20,954 nt of DNA. Origin: Prevotella sp. CAG:924. Lineage in GTDB: Bacteria > Bacteroidota > Bacteroidia > Bacteroidales > Bacteroidaceae. The notes beneath the pieces were generated by a model that was given only the letters and a program-made list of their open reading frames with translations, did no database searches and was not told where the DNA came from. Below, piece after piece: positions 8,391 through 15,894 of the stretch. Position 1 is the stretch's first letter, and each line of letters begins with the position of its first letter. Location of the stretch: positions 1-20,954 of the forward strand of contig HF988459.1 in the NCBI GenBank assembly GCA_000431975.1. Reading direction: 5' to 3'. The position numbers were made by a program, and so were the translations under genes.

Positions 8391-8408
8391 TGGCGTTCTC
8401 TATTATGA

Positions 8409-8428
8409 TCCTTGCAAGGACCGGTCCT
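8409..8428. promoter_or_regulatory. Two overlapping perfect palindromes upstream of dgt
   Basis: TCCTTGCAAGGA (8409-8420) and AGGACCGGTCCT (8417-8428) are both perfect 12-bp palindromes sharing AGGA. They lie 19 nt upstream of the dgt start, in its probable leader or promoter. They could be operators or alternative RNA hairpins. The 143-bp gap (8391-8533) is otherwise AT-rich near 8470-8533; I see no full-consensus promoter in it. Confidence 0.45.
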
Positions 8429-8533
8429 GATGCCTCTCATCCGGACATCCCACCGGCTCTGCATTTTCTATCTGCGAATATACTACTATTTTAGCAAGCA
8501 ACCGCTAATTTATGTTTTAAATATTGTTGTTTG

Positions 8534-9529
8534 TTAAATATTAAGGCCTTTTCGTATCTTTCCATCACCCATAAGCGCATTATCGTCCCGATCTGTAGGG
8601 ATTTCGCCTCCCAGCAATTGTCTGCGATGGTCTACAAGCCGTTTGATCTCCTTGTCCATGAAACGGCGCAGGTCATCGCTCTCAATGATCTCCACATGAC
8701 CCGCCAGTCCGAGCATGAAACGGCTGATGCCCTCATAGCGCACCAGATCGGTCTCGAAGATCCAGAAGCCTTCACCGTCGGCACGAAGCATCTTTTCCGA
8801 ATGGGGATACTCGTCGAGCATTAGGTTGCGGGCCAGCAGGTCAAGACGAAGCACGACGTGCCGTTGTTCTTCCCCGCTGAAAAGGAAGAGGTCGGTGTAC
8901 ACCTTGTGATGCTCGGCCTCGTTGAACCAGGGGGCATCCATCACCTCCACCTTGCCAATACGGGAGATCTTGAAGGTCTTGTTCTTCTTGCTCGAGATCT
9001 CGTAGGCTCGTATGTCGGCCCGGTCGCCAAGAAAGCAGAAAGGCTCGACGGTGCGGTCGCTGACGGTCTGCGAATGGGAGGAGGCATAGTCATGGAGGAT
9101 GACAAGCTGTTTGTGCTTAATGGCCTTCTCCAAAGAGATGGTATTGATGTAATTCTTCCGGCTATACTTCACCTTTTGAAACCGCTCGATGTCATAGAAC
9201 CGCTCAAACTTACGCAGCAGCAGACCGGCCATGGCGTTCTGACGGCCGACGGCATTGAGCAAGCCATAGAGATAGAGAGCCTCATCATTGGTGAAGCTGA
9301 CCGTAGGATAGATGGCATCGAGAACAGGCGACAGGGGATGAATGCGATAGAGCCGACGCTCGTGCACCACATTGAACCCACAACTCTCGAGCTGCCTGAT
9401 AAAATAATAGGTGTTGCGTCGCGTCGTTCCCATGATCTCGCTCAGCTCCTGTGCCGTATGGCCGTTGCCGTCAAGAAGCGTGAGGATTACTTTCAGCTGT
9501 TTGGGAAATCTGTCTGTGGTCTCGGGCAT
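8534..9529 (-). CDS. WYL-domain transcriptional regulator
   Basis: This 331-residue DNA-binding regulator has an N-terminal winged helix-turn-helix (about 8-65, including TAQELSEIMGTTRRNTYYFIR), a WYL-type ligand-sensing domain (about 131-215, ending in FKISRIGKVEV) and a WCX-like C-terminal domain (about 235-325). The WYL tripeptide is degenerate: the equivalent stretch reads FLGDRADIRAYE. The family usually senses nucleic acid or nucleotide ligands and often controls DNA-damage or defence genes. Here the neighbours are rnhB (59 nt upstream) and dgt (143 nt downstream), both nucleic-acid metabolism genes. A 13-bp inverted repeat lies about 40 nt upstream of its start and could be its own operator. 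The target genes are not evident from the sequence. Confidence 0.88.
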   Translation of the reverse strand: MPETTDRFPKQLKVILTLLDGNGHTAQELSEIMGTTRRNTYYFIRQLESCGFNVVHERRLYRIHPLSPVLDAIYPTVSFTNDEALYLYGLLNAVGRQNAMAGLLLRKFERFYDIERFQKVKYSRKNYINTISLEKAIKHKQLVILHDYASSHSQTVSDRTVEPFCFLGDRADIRAYEISSKKNKTFKISRIGKVEVMDAPWFNEAEHHKVYTDLFLFSGEEQRHVVLRLDLLARNLMLDEYPHSEKMLRADGEGFWIFETDLVRYEGISRFMLGLAGHVEIIESDDLRRFMDKEIKRLVDHRRQLLGGEIPTDRDDNALMGDGKIRKGLNI

Positions 9530-9568
9530 GACTGGTGTAAGATAAGAGTGTATGGATACGGAAGGCCG

Positions 9569-9581
9569 ACTTCTGAGAAGT
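9569..9581. promoter_or_regulatory. Inverted repeat between rnhB and the WYL regulator gene
   Basis: ACTTCT-G-AGAAGT is a perfect 6+1+6 inverted repeat, 39 nt upstream of the regulator's start codon and just past the rnhB stop. It is a candidate autoregulatory site; short repeats of this size can also occur by chance. Confidence 0.3.
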
Positions 9582-9588
9582 GCTCCGG

Positions 9589-10224
9589 TTATGGCTGCAG
9601 CGGGAAGATCGGTTCACCGTAATTCTTGACATCATCACCCAACAGATTGTATGAACGACGGTGATAGGGGGAGATGCCATGCTGACGGATGCCCTCACGA
9701 TGCTTAGCCGTGGGGTATCCCTTGTTATGCTTCCAGTCATAGAAAGGATATTCATCTGCCAACCGGTCCATATAATCGTCCCGGTAAGTCTTAGCCAGGA
9801 TGCTGGCTGCCGCGATGCTCTGATATTTACCGTCTCCCTTCACACAGCAGGTATAAGGGAGCGAGCCGTAAGGATCGAAACGGTTGCCGTCGATGATGAG
9901 TGCCTCCGGACGTACGCTCAGCTGGTCCAGGGCACGGTGCATCGCCAGGAATGAGGCATGGAGAATATTCACGCGGTCAATCTCCTCAGGCGTGACGATG
10001 CCGATGGCCCACGCAAGGGCATCGTGCTGTATCTGCTCGCGAAGGGCATACCGCTTCTTCTTCGTGAGCTTCTTCGAGTCGTTGAGATCGGGGTTGTCGT
10101 AGTCGGACGGCAAGATCACGGCGGCAGCATAGACGCTGCCGGCCAGACAGCCGCGGCCTGCCTCGTCGCAGCCCGCCTCCACAAGATCAGTATAATAATG
10201 AGGTATTAATGCCGGATGATTCAT
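9589..10224 (-). CDS. rnhB: Ribonuclease HII
   Basis: This cytoplasmic endonuclease cuts RNA in RNA/DNA hybrids and removes single ribonucleotides misincorporated in DNA. It has 211 residues, a normal length. The catalytic acidic residues are visible: Asp20 and Glu21 in AGCDEAGRG, Asp112 in IIDGNRF, and Asp131 in VKGDGKYQ. SIAAASILAKTYRDDYM (137-153) and the DSKKLTKKKR loop (49-58) are also family hallmarks. The start is the ATG at 10222-10224; no in-frame alternative is better placed. It is divergent from the small rightward gene, with a 167-bp shared spacer. It may be co-transcribed with the WYL regulator gene 59 nt downstream, since I see no terminator between them. Confidence 0.95.
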   Translation of the reverse strand: MNHPALIPHYYTDLVEAGCDEAGRGCLAGSVYAAAVILPSDYDNPDLNDSKKLTKKKRYALREQIQHDALAWAIGIVTPEEIDRVNILHASFLAMHRALDQLSVRPEALIIDGNRFDPYGSLPYTCCVKGDGKYQSIAAASILAKTYRDDYMDRLADEYPFYDWKHNKGYPTAKHREGIRQHGISPYHRRSYNLLGDDVKNYGEPIFPLQP

Positions 10225-10349
10225 TGTTTATGTCTGTTTGACATGGTAAAAATACGTCTTTTCACCGGTTACTTCATACGACACAACCAAATATTAACAC
10301 TTTTAACACATAGAATGCGATATGGAAATTCTATTTCTCTATTTGCTGG

Positions 10350-10357
10350 TAACTTTG
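10350..10357 (+). promoter_or_regulatory. Bacteroidota -7 promoter element for the small rightward gene
   Basis: TAACTTTG matches TAnnTTTG perfectly and is followed by C, as is common in the phylum. It lies 34 nt before the ATG at 10392. No clear TTTG is found 20 nt upstream, so the -33 element is weak or absent. The remainder of the 10225-10391 spacer is AT-rich and presumably also carries the rnhB promoter, which I could not pinpoint. Confidence 0.6.
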
Positions 10358-10391
10358 CATCAGAATCAAGAATTATAAAAGACTACAGATT

Positions 10392-10718
10392 ATGGAAAAG
10401 GATGTCACTCTTACCACTCAGCCAGCGTCAACCAAGGAGTTGACCCGCGGATTATCCGACGCACTTCTGCAGGACATAAAGTCCTTGGGAAGCGATCTTC
10501 GACGGGCAGCCCTCAGTCTGCATCCCTTCAAGCACCTACGCCACTATTATTCAAAGGTGACGGGCCGGCAGCTCAACGTGGCACAGACCTGGCGCCTCCT
10601 CCGTGTGCAGGCTGCTTTCTTCTGCACGGTGTTCTGCGTCGGCCTTCCTCTCCCCGCTCATCTCTGTCTGGCCGGTTGGTTTCTCTACGAGGCCGTCAAA
10701 TGTAAGAAAGAACTCTGA
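10392..10718 (+). CDS. Small membrane-anchored protein of unknown function
   Basis: I do not recognise this 108-residue protein. Residues 1-70 look soluble and amphipathic, rich in Leu, Ser, Lys and Arg (KELTRGLSDALLQDIKSLGS, then a basic stretch with HPFKHLRHYYSK). Residues of about 72-102 form a hydrophobic segment, VQAAFFCTVFCVGLPLPAHL and beyond, with a central PLPAH kink. This suggests a single helix or a short hairpin in the membrane, followed by a short charged tail, KCKKEL. There is no signal peptide, so it is probably an N-in membrane protein. Support that it is real: a perfect -7 element upstream, a strong terminator downstream, and location in a gap between flanking leftward genes. 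No Shine-Dalgarno sequence is seen, as is usual for the phylum. Confidence 0.7.
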   Translation: MEKDVTLTTQPASTKELTRGLSDALLQDIKSLGSDLRRAALSLHPFKHLRHYYSKVTGRQLNVAQTWRLLRVQAAFFCTVFCVGLPLPAHLCLAGWFLYEAVKCKKEL

Positions 10719-10804
10719 CAAGGCTTCCTGTCAGCTACAGGTCAAGGCTCAAGAACAGGAACAGCCGACACATGAAAGACACGTTGCCTTGACCCTATAT
10801 GATG

Positions 10805-10855
10805 AATCCCCCACTCGGATGACTGCCAGGCAGGCATCACGGCTGGGGGATTTTT
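10805..10855 (+). terminator. Intrinsic terminator of the small rightward gene
   Basis: AATCCCCCA (10805-10813) pairs perfectly with TGGGGGATT (10844-10852), with a smaller TGCC/GGCA hairpin in the loop. T5 follows at 10851-10855. It lies 87 nt after the stop at 10718. On the opposite strand there is no T-run, so any role for the convergent suf transcript would be partial. Confidence 0.8.
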
Positions 10856-10908
10856 GTATGTCATTGACGGGCTGGGGACGATCGTCCTCCTACCCCTCCG
10901 GCTCACTA

Positions 10909-12156
10909 TCAGAACATACGGCTGACACGCTTGATGCCTGCCACGAGGGCGTCGATCTCCTCCTTCGTATTGTAGACGGCGAAGGAGGCACGCACCGTAC
11001 CGAGAATGCCTAGACGGTCCATCAGCGGCTGTGCGCAATGATGGCCGGTGCGGACAGCGATGCCCAGACGGTCAAGCAGCGTACCCATGTCCATGGGATG
11101 GATGTTGCCTACCAGGAAGCTGATCACGGCGTCATGCGTGTTGGCAGCCCCTCCTGTCGCACCGTCAGAGGTGCAAGCAGGCCCGAAGATGCGCATGTCG
11201 TCAACCGTAGACAACTGGGCAAGGGCATGACGGGTAAGCTCCTGTTCGTGCGCCTCGATATTGTCCATACCGATGGACGACACGTAGTCGAGGGCCACGG
11301 CCAGTCCGTGGGAAGCCACATAGTCGGGCGTGCCGGCCTCAAACTTGAGAGGCGGACGCTCAAAGGTCGTATGCTCAAAGCTGACATGGCCGATCATCTC
11401 GCCGCCGCCCTGATAGGGAGGAAGCTTGTCGAGCCACTCTTCCTTGCCGTAAAGCACGCCGATGCCTGTAGGACCATAGATCTTATGACCGCTGAACACG
11501 AAGAAATCGCAATCGAGATCTTGCATGTCCACCCGGAAGTGAGGCGTCGACTGGGCGCCATCGACCATCACGGGCACTCCGTGCTCATGGGCGATGCGGA
11601 TCATCTCCTTCACCGGGTTCACCGTGCCGAGCACATTGCTGACATGGGTCACCGAAACGATCTTCGTCTTCTCGTTGAAGAGCTGACGGTAGGCGTCGAG
11701 GTCGAGGGTGAAGTCATCCTTCATCGGGATGACGCGCAGGCGGATGCCCTTGCGGTAGGCGACGAGCTGCCAGGGTACGATATTGCTGTGATGCTCCACC
11801 GTGGAGACGATCACCTCGTCGCCCTCCTGCATGAACTCGTCACCGAAGGTGTTGGCCACGAGGTTCAATCCCTCCGTAGTACCGCGGGTAAAGACGATCT
11901 CCGTGGTGCTCTTCGCATGGATGAACGCACGCACCGTCTCCCGCGCCTGCTCATGCAACTCAGTGGCCTGCTGGCTCAGGTAGTGCACGCCGCGGTGTAC
12001 GTTGGCATTGACATTGAGATACTCGTCGCGCATGGCATCGAGCACGCACAACGGCTTCTGCGTCGTCGCGGCATTGTCGAGATAGACCAACGGCTTACCA
12101 TAGACCTCACGGGCAAGGATCGGAAAATCCTTTCTTATCTTGTTGATATCCATCAT
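10909..12156 (-). CDS. sufS: Cysteine desulfurase SufS
   Basis: This PLP-dependent enzyme converts cysteine to alanine and hands persulfide sulfur to the SufBCD scaffold. It has 415 residues, normal for a group II (CsdB/SufS) desulfurase. YLDNAATTQKP starts at about 25. His122-123 lies in STVEHHSN over the PLP ring. Lys225 in FSGHK is the Schiff-base lysine. Cys374 in RTGHHCAQPLMD is the sulfur acceptor, on a short rigid loop as expected for group II. The ATG at 12154-12156 overlaps the sufD TGA by 4 nt (ATGA), pointing to translational coupling. It is the last gene of the suf cluster. No SufE or SufU gene is visible, so any sulfur-relay partner is encoded elsewhere. Confidence 0.97.
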   Translation of the reverse strand: MMDINKIRKDFPILAREVYGKPLVYLDNAATTQKPLCVLDAMRDEYLNVNANVHRGVHYLSQQATELHEQARETVRAFIHAKSTTEIVFTRGTTEGLNLVANTFGDEFMQEGDEVIVSTVEHHSNIVPWQLVAYRKGIRLRVIPMKDDFTLDLDAYRQLFNEKTKIVSVTHVSNVLGTVNPVKEMIRIAHEHGVPVMVDGAQSTPHFRVDMQDLDCDFFVFSGHKIYGPTGIGVLYGKEEWLDKLPPYQGGGEMIGHVSFEHTTFERPPLKFEAGTPDYVASHGLAVALDYVSSIGMDNIEAHEQELTRHALAQLSTVDDMRIFGPACTSDGATGGAANTHDAVISFLVGNIHPMDMGTLLDRLGIAVRTGHHCAQPLMDRLGILGTVRASFAVYNTKEEIDALVAGIKRVSRMF

Positions 12157-13499
12157 TTCTTATGTAAACTGCATGAACGGCAATCTTTAAGGTCACCGCG
12201 GAAACGCTTCTCTACAAGGTGATGGAGCCGGTCGCGAAGCGGCTCAAGCTGTATGTGATCCACCACCTCATTCACGAAGGCAAACTCCAGCAAGAGCTTG
12301 GCCTCGTGGAGGGAGATGCCACGCTGCTGCATGTAGAACAGGGCGGCATCGTTGAGCTGGCCGACGGTCGAGCCGTGCGAGCACTTCACGTCGTCCGCAT
12401 AGATCTCCAGCATAGGCTGGGTGTACATGTGGGCCTTGGTCGTCATGCAGAGATTCTGGTTGGTCTCCTCCGAGGTGGTCTTCTGTGCGTCATGGCGTAC
12501 GAGCACACGGCCGGCAAACGCACCCGTGGCCTCGCCGTCAAGTACGTACTTATACAGCTCGTGTGAGTCACAGTGACCCACCTTATGGTCGATGAGCGTG
12601 TTGTTGTCGACGTGCTGCTTGCCATCTGCGATGACACAGCCGTTGCACCAGCATTCCGCTCCCTCGCCGTTGAAGGTAAGGTCGAGCTTGTTGCGGGTGA
12701 TGCCTCCGCGAAGGGTGATCACGTTGTGATTGACACGGGAATTGGCCTCCTGATCGATATATACGTTCGACACGCGACGGGTCTTCTGGTGAGTAGACTC
12801 AAGGCAATAGAGGTCGAGCGAGGCATTGTCGCCCACGTAAGCCTCGATCACCTGGGTGGCGAGGAACTCATGATCATCGACGGCCTCATCGCAGAACAGG
12901 AACTTGGCCTCTGCTCCCGGCTCTACGACGATCAGCACACGGCGGTTGGCCATCAGATCGACGTCGCCACGCAGGATGTTGATCACCTGTATGGCACGGG
13001 GCAGTACGACGTTCTTCGGAATGTAGACAAAGAGGCCATCCTGAGCCAGCATCGTATTGAGCGCGGTGATGGCATCCTCGCCTGTCTTGGCGATCTTCGA
13101 ATAGTACTTCGTCACAAGGTCGGGATGCTCCACGGCAGCATCACGCAACGAGCCGACGATCACCCCCTCGGGCAGCTTGGCCTGCGGAAGGGCCTTCTTG
13201 TAAAAGACGTCGTTGACCACGAAATAGAGCGAGGTGCTCAGATTGGGCACGTCACAGTGGAACACGTCGTAGGGATTGATGGGGATCTCCAGACGGTTGA
13301 CATTCAAGCCGTAGTCGGGCGCGAAGAGCGACGGGATGTCGGTGTACTTGTACCGCTCCACCTTCTTCGTAGGGAATCCCTGCCGGCAGAAGTCGTCAAA
13401 GGCCTGATCGCGGACCGCGTTCAGCGCAGGAGCGCTGTGGTCGCAGATCTGCTGGCTCACCTCCCGGTAGAGATCAATATATTGTTGTTCGGATTTCAT
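12153..13499 (-). CDS. sufD: SUF scaffold subunit SufD
   Basis: SufD forms the SufBC2D complex on which Fe-S clusters are assembled, and is needed for iron entry. It has 448 residues. The N-terminal helical part carries FPTKKVERYKYTDI (about 42-55), typical of SufD. The middle is the right-handed beta-helix core. The C-terminal segment has DDVKCSHGSTVGQL, whose His corresponds to the SufD histidine at the SufB-SufD interface, and then the helical end contacting SufC. The protein ends in a Cys-containing tail, DCRSCSLHKK. It starts with ATG at 13497-13499 and overlaps sufS by 4 nt. A 72-nt gap with a perfect 8-bp hairpin separates it from sufC. Confidence 0.95.
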   Translation of the reverse strand: MKSEQQYIDLYREVSQQICDHSAPALNAVRDQAFDDFCRQGFPTKKVERYKYTDIPSLFAPDYGLNVNRLEIPINPYDVFHCDVPNLSTSLYFVVNDVFYKKALPQAKLPEGVIVGSLRDAAVEHPDLVTKYYSKIAKTGEDAITALNTMLAQDGLFVYIPKNVVLPRAIQVINILRGDVDLMANRRVLIVVEPGAEAKFLFCDEAVDDHEFLATQVIEAYVGDNASLDLYCLESTHQKTRRVSNVYIDQEANSRVNHNVITLRGGITRNKLDLTFNGEGAECWCNGCVIADGKQHVDNNTLIDHKVGHCDSHELYKYVLDGEATGAFAGRVLVRHDAQKTTSEETNQNLCMTTKAHMYTQPMLEIYADDVKCSHGSTVGQLNDAALFYMQQRGISLHEAKLLLEFAFVNEVVDHIQLEPLRDRLHHLVEKRFRGDLKDCRSCSLHKK

Positions 13500-13522
13500 A
13501 ATGCGTAATTCTTTTGCAGGTT

Positions 13523-13546
13523 AGGCCGTCCTCAGTGAGACGGCCT
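13523..13546 (-). other. Intercistronic hairpin between sufC and sufD
   Basis: AGGCCGTC (13523-13530) pairs perfectly with GACGGCCT (13539-13546) around an 8-nt loop. It lies 23 nt upstream of the sufD start. No T-run follows on the minus strand, so it is not a standard terminator. It may set mRNA stability or sufD translation; that is inference. Confidence 0.5.
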
Positions 13547-13571
13547 TACACTAGGGAAGCCTGTAAGAGAC

Positions 13572-14330
<759 letters not shown>

Positions 14331-14354
14331 ATTATATATACTATGTATTAATGA

Positions 14355-15809
14355 TTATCCTACCGTGTCTTCAAGTGTTACGCTGAGGAGCTTCTGGGCC
14401 TCAACGGCAAACTCCATGGGCAGCTTGTTGAGCACCTCCTTGGCATAGCCGTTGACAATGAGGCCGACGGCCTGCTCCGTAGGTATGCCGCGCTGGGCAC
14501 AATAGAAAAGCTGGTCCTCCGAGATCTTCGACGTCGTCGCCTCGTGTTCGACGATGGCGCTCTCGTTATGGATGTCCATGTAGGGGAAGGTGTGGGCACC
14601 GCAATTGCTTCCCAGCAGCAATGAGTCGCAGGAAGAATAGTTGCGGGCATTGTCCGCTCCCGGAGCCACGCGCACCAGACCGCGATACGAGTTTTCGGAG
14701 TGACCTGCCGAGATACCCTTGGAGATGATCGTCGAGCGGGTGTTCTTTCCCAGATGGATCATCTTCGTACCCGTGTCGGCTTCCTGGTAATGGTTCGTCA
14801 CGGCCACGGAGTAGAACTCAGCCTGTGAGTTGTCACCCCGGAGGATGCACGAAGGATATTTCCATGTGATGGCCGAGCCGGTCTCCACCTGTGTCCAGGA
14901 CAGCTTCGAGTTGACGCCCCGGCAGTCGCCGCGCTTGGTGACAAGGTTTAGCACGCCACCTTTGCCGTGCTCGTCACCGGGATACCAGTTCTGCACAGTA
15001 GAATATTTCACCTCCGCGTTGTTCATCACGACGATCTCCACGACAGCCGTGTGGAGCTGGTTCTCATCGCGCATGGGCGCCGTGCAGCCTTCCAGGTAGC
15101 TGACATAGCTATCATCATCGGCCACGATCAGCGTACGCTCAAACTGGCCGGTGTTGCGGGCATTGATGCGGAAATAGCTGGAAAGCTCCATCGGGCAGCG
15201 CACTCCCTTCGGGATATATACGAAAGAGCCGTCGGAGAATACGGCCGAGTTGAGGGCCGAGGTGAAGTTGTCGCGCACGGGAACTACCGATCCCAGATAT
15301 TTGCGGACCAGGTCGGGATGCTGCTGCACGGCCTCGCCGATCGAGGAGAAGATGATGCCCTTCTCTGCCAGCTGCTTCTTGAACGTGGTCTTCACCGAGA
15401 CCGAGTCCATGATGGCGTCTACCGCCGTACCGCTGAGAGCCAGGCGCTCCTCGAGAGGAATGCTGAGCTTGTCAAAGGTCTTTTCCAGCTCAGGGTCGAT
15501 CTCCTTATTGGTCGGCTTCTTGGCTGTAGGATCGGCGTAATAGGAAATATCCTGGAAGTCGATCTCCGGCACGTGGACGTGTCCCCATGTCGGCATCTCC
15601 AGCGTCTGCCAGTAACGGAAGGCGTCGAGGCGGAACTGGAGAAGCCAGTCGGGTTCTCCCTTCTTCTTGGAGATGAGCCGCACGACATCTTCATTGAGTC
15701 CGCGAGGAATGACATCGGTCTCCACATCAGTGGTGAAGCCGTACTCGTATTTACGGTCGGCCACCTCGCGGACGAACTCATTCTTCTTGTCGTCTATATT
15801 GATTTTCAT
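14355..15809 (-). CDS. sufB: SUF scaffold subunit SufB
   Basis: SufB is the central scaffold that receives persulfide sulfur from SufS and builds the nascent cluster with SufC and SufD. With the start chosen it has 484 residues, the usual length. YEYGFTTDVETDVIPRGLNE near the N-terminus is a SufB signature. The beta-helix core carries LEGCTAPMRDENQLHTAVVE. The C-terminal part has NYSSCDSLLLGSNCGAHTFP and VEHEATTSKISEDQLFYC, which contain the Cys and Glu residues used in cluster assembly. I chose the ATG at 15807-15809 (MKINIDDKKNEF) over an in-frame ATG at 15854, because the extension would be encoded by the palindromic spacer and lacks family resemblance. It is the first suf gene, 85 nt after infB. 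Confidence 0.95.
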   Translation of the reverse strand: MKINIDDKKNEFVREVADRKYEYGFTTDVETDVIPRGLNEDVVRLISKKKGEPDWLLQFRLDAFRYWQTLEMPTWGHVHVPEIDFQDISYYADPTAKKPTNKEIDPELEKTFDKLSIPLEERLALSGTAVDAIMDSVSVKTTFKKQLAEKGIIFSSIGEAVQQHPDLVRKYLGSVVPVRDNFTSALNSAVFSDGSFVYIPKGVRCPMELSSYFRINARNTGQFERTLIVADDDSYVSYLEGCTAPMRDENQLHTAVVEIVVMNNAEVKYSTVQNWYPGDEHGKGGVLNLVTKRGDCRGVNSKLSWTQVETGSAITWKYPSCILRGDNSQAEFYSVAVTNHYQEADTGTKMIHLGKNTRSTIISKGISAGHSENSYRGLVRVAPGADNARNYSSCDSLLLGSNCGAHTFPYMDIHNESAIVEHEATTSKISEDQLFYCAQRGIPTEQAVGLIVNGYAKEVLNKLPMEFAVEAQKLLSVTLEDTVG

Positions 15810-15830
15810 GTAAGTATTATTAGAAAGACA

Positions 15831-15863
15831 AGTAGGGGCGTGGGGCTTTCCCACGCCCCTACT
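15831..15863 (-). repeat. REP-like perfect palindrome between infB and sufB
   Basis: AGTAGGGGCGTGGG (15831-15844) pairs perfectly with CCCACGCCCCTACT (15850-15863) around a 5-nt loop. The GTAG/CTAC ends and GC-rich stem resemble REP (repetitive extragenic palindrome) elements. In the transcript it ends 21 nt before the sufB start and is followed by a weak U-rich stretch (UGUCUUUCU). It could act as a partial terminator or an RNA-processing and stability element. Only one copy is in this window, so repeat status is inferred. Confidence 0.6.
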
Positions 15864-15894
15864 CTAATGGGTCTGTTGAGCAACGGACGTTGCG

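Noticed and set aside
10876..10887. Perfect palindrome GGACGATCGTCC after sufS
   Set aside because: It has no loop space for a useful hairpin, no T-run and no nearby start; chance is sufficient.
11038..12222. Long plus-strand open frame (394 codons) opposite sufS
   Set aside because: It mirrors a secure sufS gene, has no family features, and is His/Arg/Val-rich in the way antisense frames of GC-biased genes are.
15810..15854. N-terminal extension of SufB from the ATG at 15854
   Set aside because: It would be encoded by the palindromic spacer; the family-like sequence starts at the ATG at 15809.
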